A stretch of 64,000 nt of DNA from Gemmatimonadaceae bacterium (GTDB lineage Bacteria; Gemmatimonadota; Gemmatimonadetes; Gemmatimonadales; Gemmatimonadaceae): positions 62,001 to 126,000 of the forward strand of contig DATLUQ010000013.1 in the NCBI GenBank assembly GCA_035533015.1, given 5' to 3'. Below are positions 32,847-41,928 of this stretch, one piece after another (positions within the stretch are counted from its first letter, which is position 1; each line of letters opens with the position of its first letter). The notes below the pieces were generated by a model. The model had not been told where the DNA came from and ran no database searches. It saw nothing but the letters and a program-made list of their open reading frames with translations. The position numbers were made by a program, and so were the translations under genes.

Positions 32847-34901
32847 ATGGCTGCCGAGTTCGATCTCCAGACCCCATTCGCCCCTGCCGGCGACCAGCCC
32901 AAGGCAATCGCGGAGTTGACGGCCGGGCTCCGGCGCGGCGATCGATTCCAGACGCTCCTCGGCGTGACCGGCTCGGGGAAGACGATGACGGTGGCCAACG
33001 TCATCCGCGACCTCGGGAAGCCGACGCTCGTGCTGTCGCACAACAAGACCTTGGCGGCACAACTGTACGGCGAGCTCAAGAGCTTCTTCCCGCACAATGC
33101 GGTCGAATACTTCGTGTCGTACTACGATTACTACCAACCCGAAGCGTACGTGCCGACAACCGACACGTACATCGAGAAGGACGCCTCGATCAACGAGGAC
33201 ATCGACCGCTTGCGGTTGCGCGCCACGTCGAGCCTCATGGAGCGCGAGGACGTGATCATCGTCGCCACGGTGTCGGCGATCTACGGCCTCGGCGATCCGG
33301 TGCAGTACCGCGAGCAGATGGTCACCCTGACCGCCGGGCAGCGCATGGCGCGCGACGACATCCTGCGCGCGCTGGTCAAGATCCAGTACAGCCGCAACGA
33401 CGTGGCGTTCGAGCGGGGATCGTTCCGCGTTCGCGGCGACACGGTGGAGATCTTCCCGGCGTACGAGGAGCAGGGCGTGCGGGTGGAAATGTGGGGCGAC
33501 GACATCGAGCGCCTCTCCAAGATCGACCCGCTCAGTGGCGAGACGATCGCCGTGCTCGAGACGGCGGCCGTCTACCCGGCGAAGCACTTCGTGACCCAGC
33601 GGCCGACCCTGGAGCGCGCCGTCCGGCTCATCCGCGACGAGTTGGCGCAACGGCTGGCGGTCCTGCGCGAGGCGGGCAAGCTGCTCGAGGCCCAGCGGCT
33701 CGAATCGCGGACGAACTTCGATGTGGAGATGATGCTCGAGATCGGGACCTGCGCCGGCATCGAGAACTACTCGCGGCACATCTCGTTTCGTGCCGAGGGC
33801 GAGCGGCCGGCGTGCCTGTTCGACTACTTCCCCGAGGACTTCCTCGTGGTCGTGGACGAATCGCACGTCTCGCTGCCGCAGATCGGGGGGATGTTCAACG
33901 GCGACCGGGCGCGCAAGCTGACGCTCGTGGACTACGGGTTCCGGCTGCCGAGCGCGCTCGACAACCGGCCACTAATGTTCGACGAATTCCTGTCGCTCAC
34001 TCCGCGGGCGATCTTCGTATCGGCCACGCCGGGCGACCTGGAGCTGCGGCTCTCGGAAGGCGTGATCGTGGAGCAGATCATCCGGCCCACCGGGCTGGTC
34101 GATCCGGAGATCGAGATCCGGCCCGTGCGGGGCCAGGTGGACGACCTGCTGGGCGAGATCCGACTGCGCGAGCGGCGGGGCGAGCGCGTCCTCGTCACCA
34201 CGCTCACCAAGCGGATGGCCGAGGACCTCACCGACTACCTCCAGCAGGTCGGCGTGCGGGTGCGTTATATGCATTCCGACATAGACGCGATCGAACGCAT
34301 GGAGATCGTGCGTGGGCTCCGGCTGGGCGACTTCGACGTGCTCGTGGGGATCAACCTGTTACGCGAAGGGCTCGACCTGCCCGAGGTCTCGCTGGTCGCG
34401 ATCCTCGACGCCGACCAGGAAGGGTTCCTCCGCAGCGACCGGTCGCTCATTCAAACCGTCGGCCGCGCCGCGCGGCATGTCTCGGGCATGGCGATCTTCT
34501 ACGCCGACCGCATCACCGGCTCGATGCAGCGCTGTCTGGATGAGACCGGCCGGCGTCGAGAGCTCCAGGTGGCCTACAACCTCGAGCACGGGATCACTCC
34601 GCGGTCGGTGGTCAAGAGCATCGACGAAGTGCGATTCAGCACCCGCGTGGCCGACGCGCGCGGTGAACGCGAAGACAAGCGGGTCGCCGAGCCGGAGAGC
34701 GGGTACGATGCCATGGACCAGGAAGCTCTCGAGAAGATGCTCGACGAACAGATGCGCACCGCCTCCAGAGAGATGGACTTCGAACTCGCCGCCCAACTGC
34801 GTGACCAGCTGTTCGAGGTGCGCGCCCGCCGGACCCGGCAGCATTCCGGGGCCACGGACGCGCCGTCCGGCGCGTCTGCGCGCCGCCGCGCTGCCCGCTG
34901 A
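32847..34901 (+). CDS. uvrB: excinuclease ABC subunit B
   Basis: Damage-verifying helicase-like subunit of nucleotide excision repair. The 684-residue protein has Walker A GVTGSGKT at residues 39-46 and the beta-hairpin [21 protein letters not shown] region that clamps DNA. DESH at 337-340 and the helicase motif [23 protein letters not shown] follow. A C-terminal UVR motif that binds UvrC is also present ([23 protein letters not shown]). The ATG at 32847 gives the usual N-terminus; codons further upstream lie inside the transporter gene. Confidence 0.96.
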   Translation: MAAEFDLQTPFAPAGDQPKAIAELTAGLRRGDRFQTLLGVTGSGKTMTVANVIRDLGKPTLVLSHNKTLAAQLYGELKSFFPHNAVEYFVSYYDYYQPEAYVPTTDTYIEKDASINEDIDRLRLRATSSLMEREDVIIVATVSAIYGLGDPVQYREQMVTLTAGQRMARDDILRALVKIQYSRNDVAFERGSFRVRGDTVEIFPAYEEQGVRVEMWGDDIERLSKIDPLSGETIAVLETAAVYPAKHFVTQRPTLERAVRLIRDELAQRLAVLREAGKLLEAQRLESRTNFDVEMMLEIGTCAGIENYSRHISFRAEGERPACLFDYFPEDFLVVVDESHVSLPQIGGMFNGDRARKLTLVDYGFRLPSALDNRPLMFDEFLSLTPRAIFVSATPGDLELRLSEGVIVEQIIRPTGLVDPEIEIRPVRGQVDDLLGEIRLRERRGERVLVTTLTKRMAEDLTDYLQQVGVRVRYMHSDIDAIERMEIVRGLRLGDFDVLVGINLLREGLDLPEVSLVAILDADQEGFLRSDRSLIQTVGRAARHVSGMAIFYADRITGSMQRCLDETGRRRELQVAYNLEHGITPRSVVKSIDEVRFSTRVADARGEREDKRVAEPESGYDAMDQEALEKMLDEQMRTASREMDFELAAQLRDQLFEVRARRTRQHSGATDAPSGASARRRAAR

Positions 34902-34913
34902 GGAGACGCCATC

Positions 34914-35408
34914 GTGTCACGACGTGCGTCGTCCCGTCACGCGGCCATGCCGGACGCGCAACTGACGGAATCCGAACTCATCGCCTGGGGCGAGCGGTTC
35001 GGCGCGGAATGCCAAGCTCCGATGACCGCGACCGTCGGCGGCGTGGAGCGCGCCCGCCCGCTGATCGTCGCGATCGAAGGTGACCTGGGGGCGGGGAAGA
35101 CGACGCTCGCGCGCGCCATCTGTCGCGGGTTCGGCGTGACCGAAGACGTGACCAGCCCGACGTTCGCGCTCGTCCACCGATACGAGTCGGGTCGGGCGCC
35201 TGTGTATCACCTCGATCTCTACCGACTGGCGGGCCCCGGGGACCTGACGAATCTGGGCTGGGACGACATCATGAACGAGCCGGCGCTGGTGCTCGTCGAA
35301 TGGCCCGAACGAGCTGGCGATCGGCTTCCGGCGGCGGCCCTGCGGGTGCGGCTCTCGCACCTTTCGGCCTCCCCGGCCATGCGGGCGCTCCACGTGGAAT
35401 CACGATGA
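34914..35408 (+). CDS. tsaE: tRNA threonylcarbamoyladenosine biosynthesis ATPase TsaE
   Basis: ATPase needed for the t6A modification of ANN-reading tRNAs, acting with TsaB and TsaD. Visible are Walker A GDLGAGKT at residues 56-63, the switch-like VTSPTFALVHRYE, and VYHLDLYRL. LVEWPERAGDRLP near the end is also typical. At 164 residues it is normal. The GTG at 34914 has AGGAG at 34901-34905; an ATG at 34947 would remove 11 residues. tsaB follows with a 4-base overlap. Confidence 0.93.
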   Translation: MSRRASSRHAAMPDAQLTESELIAWGERFGAECQAPMTATVGGVERARPLIVAIEGDLGAGKTTLARAICRGFGVTEDVTSPTFALVHRYESGRAPVYHLDLYRLAGPGDLTNLGWDDIMNEPALVLVEWPERAGDRLPAAALRVRLSHLSASPAMRALHVESR

Positions 35409-36100
35409 TCACGCTCGCCCTCGACGCCTCAACGTACGTGGGCACCGTGGCGGTGTTCGGCGACGGCCGGCTGCTCGCCGAAGGCGAGACCGCCATGCGC
35501 GGCCGCGACGTCGAGCGACTGATGCCGGCGGTGTCCCGGGCGCTCGACGAAGCGGGGGTCGCCGTGCGCGATGTGCGGCGCGTGGTGTGTGGGGACGGGC
35601 CGGGAAGCTTCACGAGCCTCCGCATCGCGGCGTCGATCGCCAAGGGGATCGCGATGGGTTGCCGGGCCGAACTGCTGCGGGTGTCGTCGCTCGCCCTCAT
35701 TCCGGCTGGGGCGCCGGACCTCGCCGTCGGCTCGTACCTGGGAGCGCTCGATGCGCTGCGCGGCGAGGCCTACTTCCAGCGCTTCCGGCGCGAGCCATCG
35801 GGCACCGTTGTGCCGGAGAGCCGTTTCTATCTTGGACCCCTCGAGGCGGTGACCAAGGCAGCAGCCGATCTCCCGGCGCGGATCGCCGCGCCTGAGGATC
35901 TGCTCGCGCTCCTGGCTTCGGTGGGCGAAGTGGCGCATGGCGCGCTGGTGGCGCTCGCGCCACATGCCCGGGGGGTGGCCAGGCTGGAGGGCGCGTTGGA
36001 GCCCGCCGATCTGGCGACGTGGGAGCCACGCTACGGCCGCCTGGCCGAGGCGCAGGTGAAGTGGGAAGCACACCACGGCCGTTCACTCCCGGCCTCGTGA
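35405..36100 (+). CDS. tsaB: tRNA threonylcarbamoyladenosine biosynthesis protein TsaB
   Basis: Scaffold partner of TsaD in t6A synthesis. The 231-residue ASKHA-fold protein begins ITLALDASTYVGTVAVF and contains GDGPGSFTSLRIAASIAKGIAMG, the family's most conserved stretch. GALDALRGEAYFQRF follows. The C-terminal half is less conserved, as usual. tsaD is not in the window. The ATG overlaps the tsaE stop and the stop overlaps rimI, both by 4 bases. Confidence 0.92.
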   Translation: MITLALDASTYVGTVAVFGDGRLLAEGETAMRGRDVERLMPAVSRALDEAGVAVRDVRRVVCGDGPGSFTSLRIAASIAKGIAMGCRAELLRVSSLALIPAGAPDLAVGSYLGALDALRGEAYFQRFRREPSGTVVPESRFYLGPLEAVTKAAADLPARIAAPEDLLALLASVGEVAHGALVALAPHARGVARLEGALEPADLATWEPRYGRLAEAQVKWEAHHGRSLPAS

Positions 36101-36612
36101 GTGCAGTCATCGAGCCCGCAGTGCTTGCCGACACCGAGGAGATCTCGGTGATCGAGCAGGCCGTATTCGGTGATCCGTGGTCGGCCAACTCATTCCGGGC
36201 GCTCCCAGGCGACCCGCGCGTGTACTTCGCGTGCGCGAGGACGCCGCCGGTTGCCGCGGCGGCCGGCGACGCGGGTTCCACGCCGCGCCTTGGAGCGGGT
36301 GCCCCGCAGGGTGTGCTCGGTTATGTTGTGGCGATCTTCGCTGCTGACGAGGGCGAGATCGCGAACCTGGCCGTCTCGCCGGCGGCCCAGGGCAAGGGCG
36401 TGGGGGGACGGCTGCTGGATGCCACCCTGGCCGAAGCCGCACGGCGAAGGTGCACGGCACTGTACCTTGAGGTCCGGGAGTCGAACGCGGCGGCACGCAA
36501 GCTTTATGGATCGCGCGGGTTTGCGGAGATCGGACGGCGGATGGGGTATTATCAGAAGCCAGTGGAGGATGCGCTGTTGTTGCGGCGGCTTGTCGCCTCA
36601 AGGCTAAAGTAG
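36097..36612 (+). CDS. rimI: ribosomal-protein-alanine N-acetyltransferase (RimI-like)
   Basis: GNAT acetyltransferase of 171 residues that in E. coli acetylates the N-terminus of S18. The acetyl-CoA site is NLAVSPAAQGKGVGGRLLDATL, followed by LEVRESNAAARKLYGSRGFAEIGRR and the MGYYQKPVEDALL end typical of RimI. An unusual stretch of about 20 small residues (PPVAAAAGDAGSTPRLGAGA) interrupts the usual beta-hairpin near residues 49-68. The GTG start overlaps the tsaB stop. The tsaE-tsaB-rimI trio is a common bacterial neighbourhood. Confidence 0.88.
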   Translation: MSAVIEPAVLADTEEISVIEQAVFGDPWSANSFRALPGDPRVYFACARTPPVAAAAGDAGSTPRLGAGAPQGVLGYVVAIFAADEGEIANLAVSPAAQGKGVGGRLLDATLAEAARRRCTALYLEVRESNAAARKLYGSRGFAEIGRRMGYYQKPVEDALLLRRLVASRLK

Positions 36613-36656
36613 TTTCTCATATTCGGAATGGAAGTATTTGTGTGGAAGTCATTTGA

Positions 36657-36687
36657 TTGCGTGTTAGTGAACTGGATTGGACAATAT
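36657..36687 (+). promoter_or_regulatory. possible promoter for ssb
   Basis: The 114 bases before ssb are noticeably richer in A and T than the rest of the window. TTGCGT (36657-36662) and CAATAT (36682-36687) are 19 bases apart, a weak match that would start transcription about 35 bases before the GTG. Confidence 0.3.
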
Positions 36688-36726
36688 GCGCGGCGAGTGT
36701 AGGGACCTTTTTCGCCAGGAGGAACT

Positions 36727-37224
36727 GTGAGTCGGAGCTTGAACAAGGTGACGTTGATCGGAAACTTGGGCAGCGATCCCGAGGTGCGGTCGACCACCGG
36801 TGGAAATCGCGTGGCGACGTTTTCTCTCGCCACCAGCCGCGCGTGGAGCGGGGCCAACGGGGAACGCCAGGAAAAGACCGAGTGGCACCGTTGCGTGGTC
36901 TGGAACAGCAAGTCGTCACAGCTCGCCGACGTCGTTGAAAAGTACGTCCACAAGGGTGACAAGCTGTTCGTCGAGGGGCGGATCGAATACCGTCAGTGGC
37001 AGGACAAAGAAGGCCAGACTCGCTACAGCACCGAGATCAACGTGCGGGAACTGATCATGCTCAGCGCGCCGCGGGGCGGCGGGGGCGGAGACTTCGAGGG
37101 CGAAGCGCCGCCGAGAGCCAGCCGAACGCCGACACCCAAGGCGAAGGCCGGAGCCGGTTCCGACGAGTCGTTCGAAGACTTCCCGGAAGCACTCCAGGAC
37201 CAGGACGACGACCTGCCGTTCTGA
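36727..37224 (+). CDS. ssb: single-stranded DNA-binding protein
   Basis: Coats single-stranded DNA during replication and repair. The 165-residue protein has the OB-fold (SLNKVTLIGNLGSDPEVR, VATFSLATSR, TEWHRCVVWN, LFVEGRIEYRQW) over residues 1-110. A flexible Gly/Pro/Ala linker leads to the acidic tip DDDLPF, which recruits partner proteins. The GTG has AGGAGG just upstream (36717-36724). It is followed by a strong terminator and so probably forms its own unit. Confidence 0.96.
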   Translation: MSRSLNKVTLIGNLGSDPEVRSTTGGNRVATFSLATSRAWSGANGERQEKTEWHRCVVWNSKSSQLADVVEKYVHKGDKLFVEGRIEYRQWQDKEGQTRYSTEINVRELIMLSAPRGGGGGDFEGEAPPRASRTPTPKAKAGAGSDESFEDFPEALQDQDDDLPF

Positions 37225-37238
37225 CCATCGCCTGGCGA

Positions 37239-37290
37239 ACGGGGCTCCGGACACCCTCCTCGTGAGCGTGTCGGGGCCCCGTTTCCTATT
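37239..37290 (+). terminator. terminator after ssb
   Basis: Bases 37239-37254 pair with 37268-37282 to give a 15-base-pair stem with one bulged G and one G·U pair around a 13-base loop, followed by TTCCTATT. It begins 15 bases after the ssb stop. Confidence 0.75.
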
Positions 37291-37434
37291 ATGCGGCCAA
37301 GTCGTCCTGTTCGAGCGGCGGTGGAGCCATCGCCGGCAAAGGGCAAGGGGGACGTTCGTCCTGCTGCCCGTCACTTTCCCGAAGCTGTCCGCGCGGCGGG
37401 CTAGCCCGCGGCCAGGGAGTACACCACCGGTCTC

Positions 37435-38607
37435 ATGCGAACCCGCACCCTTGGCGCCCTACTCGCCGCCGCGCTGATCGCCCCAGCGGCGTTGGCCGGC
37501 CAGCAGCCGACCGGCACCACATCCGTTCCCCAGAGCCATACCGTGGTGAAGGGCGAGACTCTGTGGGGCCTCGCGCAACAGTTTCTGGGCGATCCGTTCA
37601 AGTGGCCGGACATCTACGAACTGAACAAGGCGAGCGTCGCCAATCCGCACTGGATTTATCCCGGGCAGGTGTTCAAGCTGCCTGGCACGGTGACGAGCGT
37701 GGGAGTGACAGTGGTCACGCCGCCTGCGGGCCCGCCGCCCACGGACACGGCTGCCAAGGCCGTCGCCGTGACCGAGCCTGCCCGGGTGACCACGGCCGTA
37801 GCGGAACCGGTGGAGAACACCTCGACGGGCCGGACGGTGTTCCAGCGCGAGTCGCCGCCGCCTCGCCCCGAGGAATCCCGGGGAGAGCGTTCGGCGCCGC
37901 CACCGACAGTACTCCCCGGCGAATACTTCGCGGCGCCGTACGTCGTCTCGGCCACCACGATTCCGGGTGCCGGACGGATCATGCAGTCCGGCGATGTCAA
38001 TCCGCGGGGCCAGATTGACTCGCGAACCATCTTCAAGGCGTACGACGACGTGCTCGTCGATCCGCCGGCCGGCGCCGCGGGCGCGAAGGGCGAGCGGTAC
38101 ATGGCCTTGCGTCTAGGGCCGTCGATCCCAGGCGTTGGCCAGGTGATGATCCCGGTCGGAGTCTTGAAGGTCACACGGGCCCGCACGGGCACCGACGCCG
38201 TGATGACCCAAGTCGTGAACCTCTACGGTGAGCTGCGCCCCAACCAAATCCTCGTAGCGATGGACTCTGCGGCGCCGTCGAGCACGGTGCGGCCATCTCC
38301 GGTTGCCGACGGGCAGGAGACAGAGGTCAAGTGGGTGCTCTCCGACCCCGTGCTGCCGACGGTGAACAGCTACGTGGTGCTCGGCCTCACGGCGGCCGAC
38401 GGTGTGAAGCCAGGTGACGAATTTGTGCTCTTCAGGGCAGGCCAGCCCGGTGCTTCATTGGCCGATCCCGCGACGCCGGAAATCCCGCTCGGGCGCGCGA
38501 AGGCCGTCCGCGTGACGCCCTTCGGCACCACGGCGATCGTGACGGCGCAGGAGCAGCCGGCGATCAACGTAGGCGTCCTTGCGCGCCTCTCGGCGAAGAT
38601 GCCGTAA
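37435..38607 (+). CDS. exported LysM-domain protein
   Basis: A 390-residue protein with a signal peptide (MRTRTLGALLAAALIAPAAL, cut near AGQQ). One LysM domain at residues 35-83 (HTVVKGETLWGLAQQFLG ... IYPGQVFKLP) probably binds peptidoglycan. A Pro/Thr-rich linker (85-165) leads to a C-terminal region of about 200 residues with several beta-rich blocks that I do not recognise. The W-x-DIYELNK stretch is a common LysM variant. It is preceded by the ssb terminator and a 140-base gap without a clear promoter. Its partner genes are unknown. Confidence 0.8.
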   Translation: MRTRTLGALLAAALIAPAALAGQQPTGTTSVPQSHTVVKGETLWGLAQQFLGDPFKWPDIYELNKASVANPHWIYPGQVFKLPGTVTSVGVTVVTPPAGPPPTDTAAKAVAVTEPARVTTAVAEPVENTSTGRTVFQRESPPPRPEESRGERSAPPPTVLPGEYFAAPYVVSATTIPGAGRIMQSGDVNPRGQIDSRTIFKAYDDVLVDPPAGAAGAKGERYMALRLGPSIPGVGQVMIPVGVLKVTRARTGTDAVMTQVVNLYGELRPNQILVAMDSAAPSSTVRPSPVADGQETEVKWVLSDPVLPTVNSYVVLGLTAADGVKPGDEFVLFRAGQPGASLADPATPEIPLGRAKAVRVTPFGTTAIVTAQEQPAINVGVLARLSAKMP

Positions 38608-38664
38608 CGCTTCGCAGCACGTGATGCTGTAACGACTTTCGAGGATTAGATTTGGGCGAACGCC

Positions 38665-39471
38665 ATGATCGCGATCGCCCATTTCCTCGCCATCTCGCTC
38701 TATCTGGCCGCCGCCGCCCTGGCGGCGAGCCCGTTCGTGCGTCCTGTGAACGCACCCCTTCGGGGAGTGCTTGCACTCCTGAGCGCGGCCGTGGCGGTGC
38801 ATCTCGGTGCGCTGGTCGTGCTGGCCGTTCGCACCGGGCACGTGTACGTAGCGGGGCTCGGACCGTCGCTTTCTCTGGCCGGATTGGTGCTGGCGGCGAC
38901 CCTGCTCGTCGTGGAATTCCTGGCGCACGATGTGAGCCTCACGCTGGTCGCGGCCCCACTCGCGGCAGTGCCGACGGCATGTGCCAGCGTAATTGGCTTT
39001 GCGCGCTCGGCCGAACCGTCGGGCACCCAGGGAGTCTGGCTGGTCGCCCACATTGCCCTGAGCTTCATGGGAATTGCGGCGTTCGCGACGGCGGCGGTCG
39101 CGGGCGTGATGTATCTCGTTGAGCGGCGGCAGCTCAAGTTGGGGCGCTTGGACGCGATGTTCCGGCTCTTCCCGCCGCTGGCGACGCTCGACCGGGTGAA
39201 TCACGTGGCCGCCCTGGCGGGATGGCTCGGCCTCACGGTTGGCGTCGTGCTGGCCGTCTCCTACGCCCTCGAATACGGCGGGATGCGTCCGGAGCAGTTG
39301 GCGTGGGGCGTGGCCGCGTGGCTCGGGGTGAGTGGCGTCGCGCTGGGACGGGTGGTGCGCGGTTGGCAGGCTCATCGCGCGGCGATCTGGTCGAGCGTCT
39401 CGTTCACGGTCGTGGTGCTGCTGTATGTGGTGCTGCGCGTCGCCGGCCCAGTGGCGGGGAAGTTCCATTGA
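38665..39471 (+). CDS. HemX/CcsA-like integral membrane protein
   Basis: A 268-residue protein with eight hydrophobic segments. It resembles the cytochrome c assembly (CcsA/CcmC) family and the HemX proteins encoded next to hemA, which limit or support GluTR levels. A WxxxH-type motif (WLVAHIALSFMGIAAFATA) and a late His (RVNHVAALAGWLGL) could be heme ligands. Whether it handles heme for cytochromes c or modulates HemA cannot be decided here; position beside hemA favours HemX. The next small reading frame starts within its stop codon. Confidence 0.75.
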   Translation: MIAIAHFLAISLYLAAAALAASPFVRPVNAPLRGVLALLSAAVAVHLGALVVLAVRTGHVYVAGLGPSLSLAGLVLAATLLVVEFLAHDVSLTLVAAPLAAVPTACASVIGFARSAEPSGTQGVWLVAHIALSFMGIAAFATAAVAGVMYLVERRQLKLGRLDAMFRLFPPLATLDRVNHVAALAGWLGLTVGVVLAVSYALEYGGMRPEQLAWGVAAWLGVSGVALGRVVRGWQAHRAAIWSSVSFTVVVLLYVVLRVAGPVAGKFH

Positions 39472-39662
39472 GCGCGATCCCCGTGGTGATTGACGCGGCA
39501 CGGGCCCGAGTGCTGGTCGTGGGAGGCGCCGCCGGTGACGGTGTCGCTCCGAACGCGCGCGTGACCGAGCACGCGCACGCGGCTGGGCGGTTGTTGATCA
39601 CGGCGGCGGCAGAGGCAGTCGAACGCGGTCCGTTCGACCGCAGGCTGGCAGCGTGGCGGTGA
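39468..39662 (+). CDS. 64-codon remnant or minimal form of siroheme synthase N-terminus
   Basis: A small frame starting with TTG inside the hemX-like stop (4-base overlap) and ending 10 bases into hemA. Its opening IPVVIDAARARVLVVGG resembles the start of precorrin-2 dehydrogenase/siroheme synthase (Met8/CysG N-terminal domain), which often sits just before hemA. The full domain has over 150 residues with a GGG motif and an NAD-binding aspartate; here the second half is absent and the glycine motif reads GGAAGDG. It may be a decayed gene kept for translational coupling, or a real small protein. Confidence 0.5.
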   Translation: MSAIPVVIDAARARVLVVGGAAGDGVAPNARVTEHAHAAGRLLITAAAEAVERGPFDRRLAAWR

Positions 39663-40954
39663 TCGTCGCCGGCGTGAGCCACCGGACTGCGGCGCTCGAC
39701 GTACGGGATCGCCTCACCTTCCGCACCCCTGAGATCGGGCCGGCCTTGGAAGTCATCACGCGTGGATCAGGGGCTCAGGAAGCCGTGATGCTGTCGACGT
39801 GCAATCGTACCGAGGTATACCTCGTGGAGGGAGCGGGAGACGGCGCGGCGGCGGTCTGGTCGCTGTTCAGTGACCGGCTCGGCGCAGATGCCAGCGTCCA
39901 CGGCTATCTGCGCCGGGATCGCGAGGCCGTGGCGCACCTGTTCCGCGTGGCGTCCGGGCTCGACTCGATGGTGCTCGGCGAAGCGCAGATCCACGGGCAG
40001 GTGCGCGACGCGTGGGAGACAAGCCGCGGCCATTCGGGAGTCGCTCTGAACCGGCTGTTCCAGACGGCGCTGTCGGCGTCGGGGCGTGTTCGAGAGGAGA
40101 CGGCGGTGTCGCGCGGGGCGGCATCGGTGAGTTCGGCGGCGGTGCAGTTGGCCAAGCAGATCTTCGGCACGCTGCGCGGCCGCCGTGCGATGGTGCTCGG
40201 CGCCGGCGAGATGGCGGGCCTCGCCCTCGAGTGCCTGGTGAGCGAGGGCGTCAACGCGGCTGTGGTAGCCAACCGTACGCACGAGCACGCCGTGGAGCTG
40301 GCGTCGCGTTTCGCGGCGCGCGCGCTGCACTTTGATGACTGCTGGCGCGAGTTGCCGGACGTTGATCTCGTGCTGTCGTCAACGGCCTCGCCGCGGCCGG
40401 TGGTGACCGTCGACCGGGTGCGCGAAGCGGTCGCGCAGCGCGGCGACCGTCCGCTCTGTATTCTCGACATCGCCGTGCCGCGCGACGTGGAGCCCGAGGT
40501 GGGTGGGCTCGGCAACGTATTCCTGTACGACCTCGACCGGTTGCAGCAGGTGATCCAATCGAATCTCGATCGCCGGAGGGGCGAACTCCCGGCGGCCGAG
40601 GCGATCCTGAGCGACGAGGTGCAGCGATACTGGCAGTGGCTGGCGGGACTCGAGGCGGTGCCGGTATTGACGAGCTTCCGGGAGCGGATGGATGCGGTGC
40701 GCGAGGCGGAGCTCGCGGCCGCGCTCCGCCGACTGCACGGGCTCACGCCGGAACAGCGGTCGACGGTGGAGTACCTGGCCAAATCGTTGATGAACAAATT
40801 CATGCACGAGCCGTCGGTGCGGCTCCGCCAGGCCGCATCAAACGGACGTGGATTGGGCGTGGTCGATGCGATGTGCTATCTGTTCGCGCTTGAAAAGGAG
40901 CCGCCGCGGCCTCCCGCCGCCGGCTCCGATCTACCCGAGGAGGAGACTGGATGA
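39653..40954 (+). CDS. hemA: glutamyl-tRNA reductase
   Basis: First step of C5 heme synthesis: reduces glutamyl-tRNA to glutamate-1-semialdehyde. The 433-residue protein has SHRTAALDVRDRL from residue 9, and the catalytic C50 lies in MLSTCNRTEVYLV. GLDSMVLGEAQIHGQVRDAW follows, then the NADPH Rossmann region RRAMVLGAGEMAGLAL and a C-terminal dimerisation domain. Length is typical. The GTG start is 10 bases inside the preceding small frame. Other hem genes are not seen here; the epimerase gene overlaps its stop by 4 bases. Confidence 0.96.
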   Translation: MAVIVAGVSHRTAALDVRDRLTFRTPEIGPALEVITRGSGAQEAVMLSTCNRTEVYLVEGAGDGAAAVWSLFSDRLGADASVHGYLRRDREAVAHLFRVASGLDSMVLGEAQIHGQVRDAWETSRGHSGVALNRLFQTALSASGRVREETAVSRGAASVSSAAVQLAKQIFGTLRGRRAMVLGAGEMAGLALECLVSEGVNAAVVANRTHEHAVELASRFAARALHFDDCWRELPDVDLVLSSTASPRPVVTVDRVREAVAQRGDRPLCILDIAVPRDVEPEVGGLGNVFLYDLDRLQQVIQSNLDRRRGELPAAEAILSDEVQRYWQWLAGLEAVPVLTSFRERMDAVREAELAAALRRLHGLTPEQRSTVEYLAKSLMNKFMHEPSVRLRQAASNGRGLGVVDAMCYLFALEKEPPRPPAAGSDLPEEETG

Positions 40955-41928
40955 TGCGAATACTCGTGACGGGCGGGGCGGGGTTCATCGGATCGCACGT
41001 GGCCGATCGATTCATGGATGCGGGACACGCGGTGGCCGTCCTCGACGACCTGTCGAACGGGCGCCGCGAGAACGTGCCGGCCGGTGCGGTGTTCCACGAG
41101 ATGGACGTTCGCTCGCCTGACGCGGCGGCCCTGGTGGGGGGTGGCGGGTTCGACGTCATTGCCCATTTCGCGGCGCAGATGGATGTGCGGCGGAGCGTGG
41201 CCGACCCCGTGTTCGATGCCCAGGTGAACATCCTCGGCACGCTCAATCTCCTCGAAGCCGTGCGCGCCGCCGGGCGGATGGGGACGACGCGATTCGTCTT
41301 CGCGTCCACCGGCGGCGCGATCTATGGCGACTCGGCGCCTCCACCCAATGTCGAAACGGTGCGCAAGGAGCCGGACTCGCCGTACGCCGTCGCCAAACAC
41401 ACGGCAGAGCAGTATCTGTCTTACTACGCCCGCATCCACGGATTGAACGCGGTGGCGATGCGGTTCGCGAACGTGTACGGGCCGCGGCAGGATCCGCACG
41501 GCGAGGCCGGGGTGGTGGCCATCTTCTGTGGCCGCCTGCTGGCCGGCCAGCCTCTCACCGTGTTCGGCGACGGGAACCAGACGCGCGATTACGTGTACGT
41601 GGGCGACGTGGCCGCGTCGATCGTGCGGGGGGCGCAACACACGCCGGCAAAAAGTGCCGGAATGGACGCTCGCGCGTTTAACATTGGGACGGGTGTGCCG
41701 ACGTCGGTCGTGGATCTGGCGTCGGCGATGATGCGCGCTGTGGGGCGGACGGTGCCCATAGAGTTTGCGGCGGCCCGGCCCGGTGAACAGCGGCAGTCCT
41801 ATCTCAACATCGACAAGGCGGCGGCCGAGCTCGGCTGGCGTCCCTCCGTTTCGCTCGCGCAGGGCCTCGCTGAGACGTACGCGTGGTTCGCAAAGCGCTC
41901 GCCCACCTCCATCGACTCACGCGCATGA
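40951..41928 (+). CDS. NAD-dependent nucleotide-sugar epimerase (GalE-like)
   Basis: A 325-residue short-chain dehydrogenase. The Rossmann motif TGGAGFIGSHV is at residues 8-18, and the catalytic Y145-x3-K149 lies in SPYAVAKHTAE. FASTGGAIYG and RFANVYGPRQDP are typical of UDP-glucose/UDP-GlcNAc 4-epimerases of the WbpP/GalE group; the exact sugar is uncertain. It lies between hemA and tolQ, overlapping both by 4 bases, away from the main sugar cluster. ATG 40951 and ATG 40954 are both possible starts. Confidence 0.85.
   Translation: MMRILVTGGAGFIGSHVADRFMDAGHAVAVLDDLSNGRRENVPAGAVFHEMDVRSPDAAALVGGGGFDVIAHFAAQMDVRRSVADPVFDAQVNILGTLNLLEAVRAAGRMGTTRFVFASTGGAIYGDSAPPPNVETVRKEPDSPYAVAKHTAEQYLSYYARIHGLNAVAMRFANVYGPRQDPHGEAGVVAIFCGRLLAGQPLTVFGDGNQTRDYVYVGDVAASIVRGAQHTPAKSAGMDARAFNIGTGVPTSVVDLASAMMRAVGRTVPIEFAAARPGEQRQSYLNIDKAAAELGWRPSVSLAQGLAETYAWFAKRSPTSIDSRA

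Noticed and set aside
32804-34543. 579-codon frame overlapping uvrB on the same strand
   Set aside because: Arg/Ala/Gly-rich out-of-frame reading of uvrB with no motif; the uvrB frame contains all helicase motifs.
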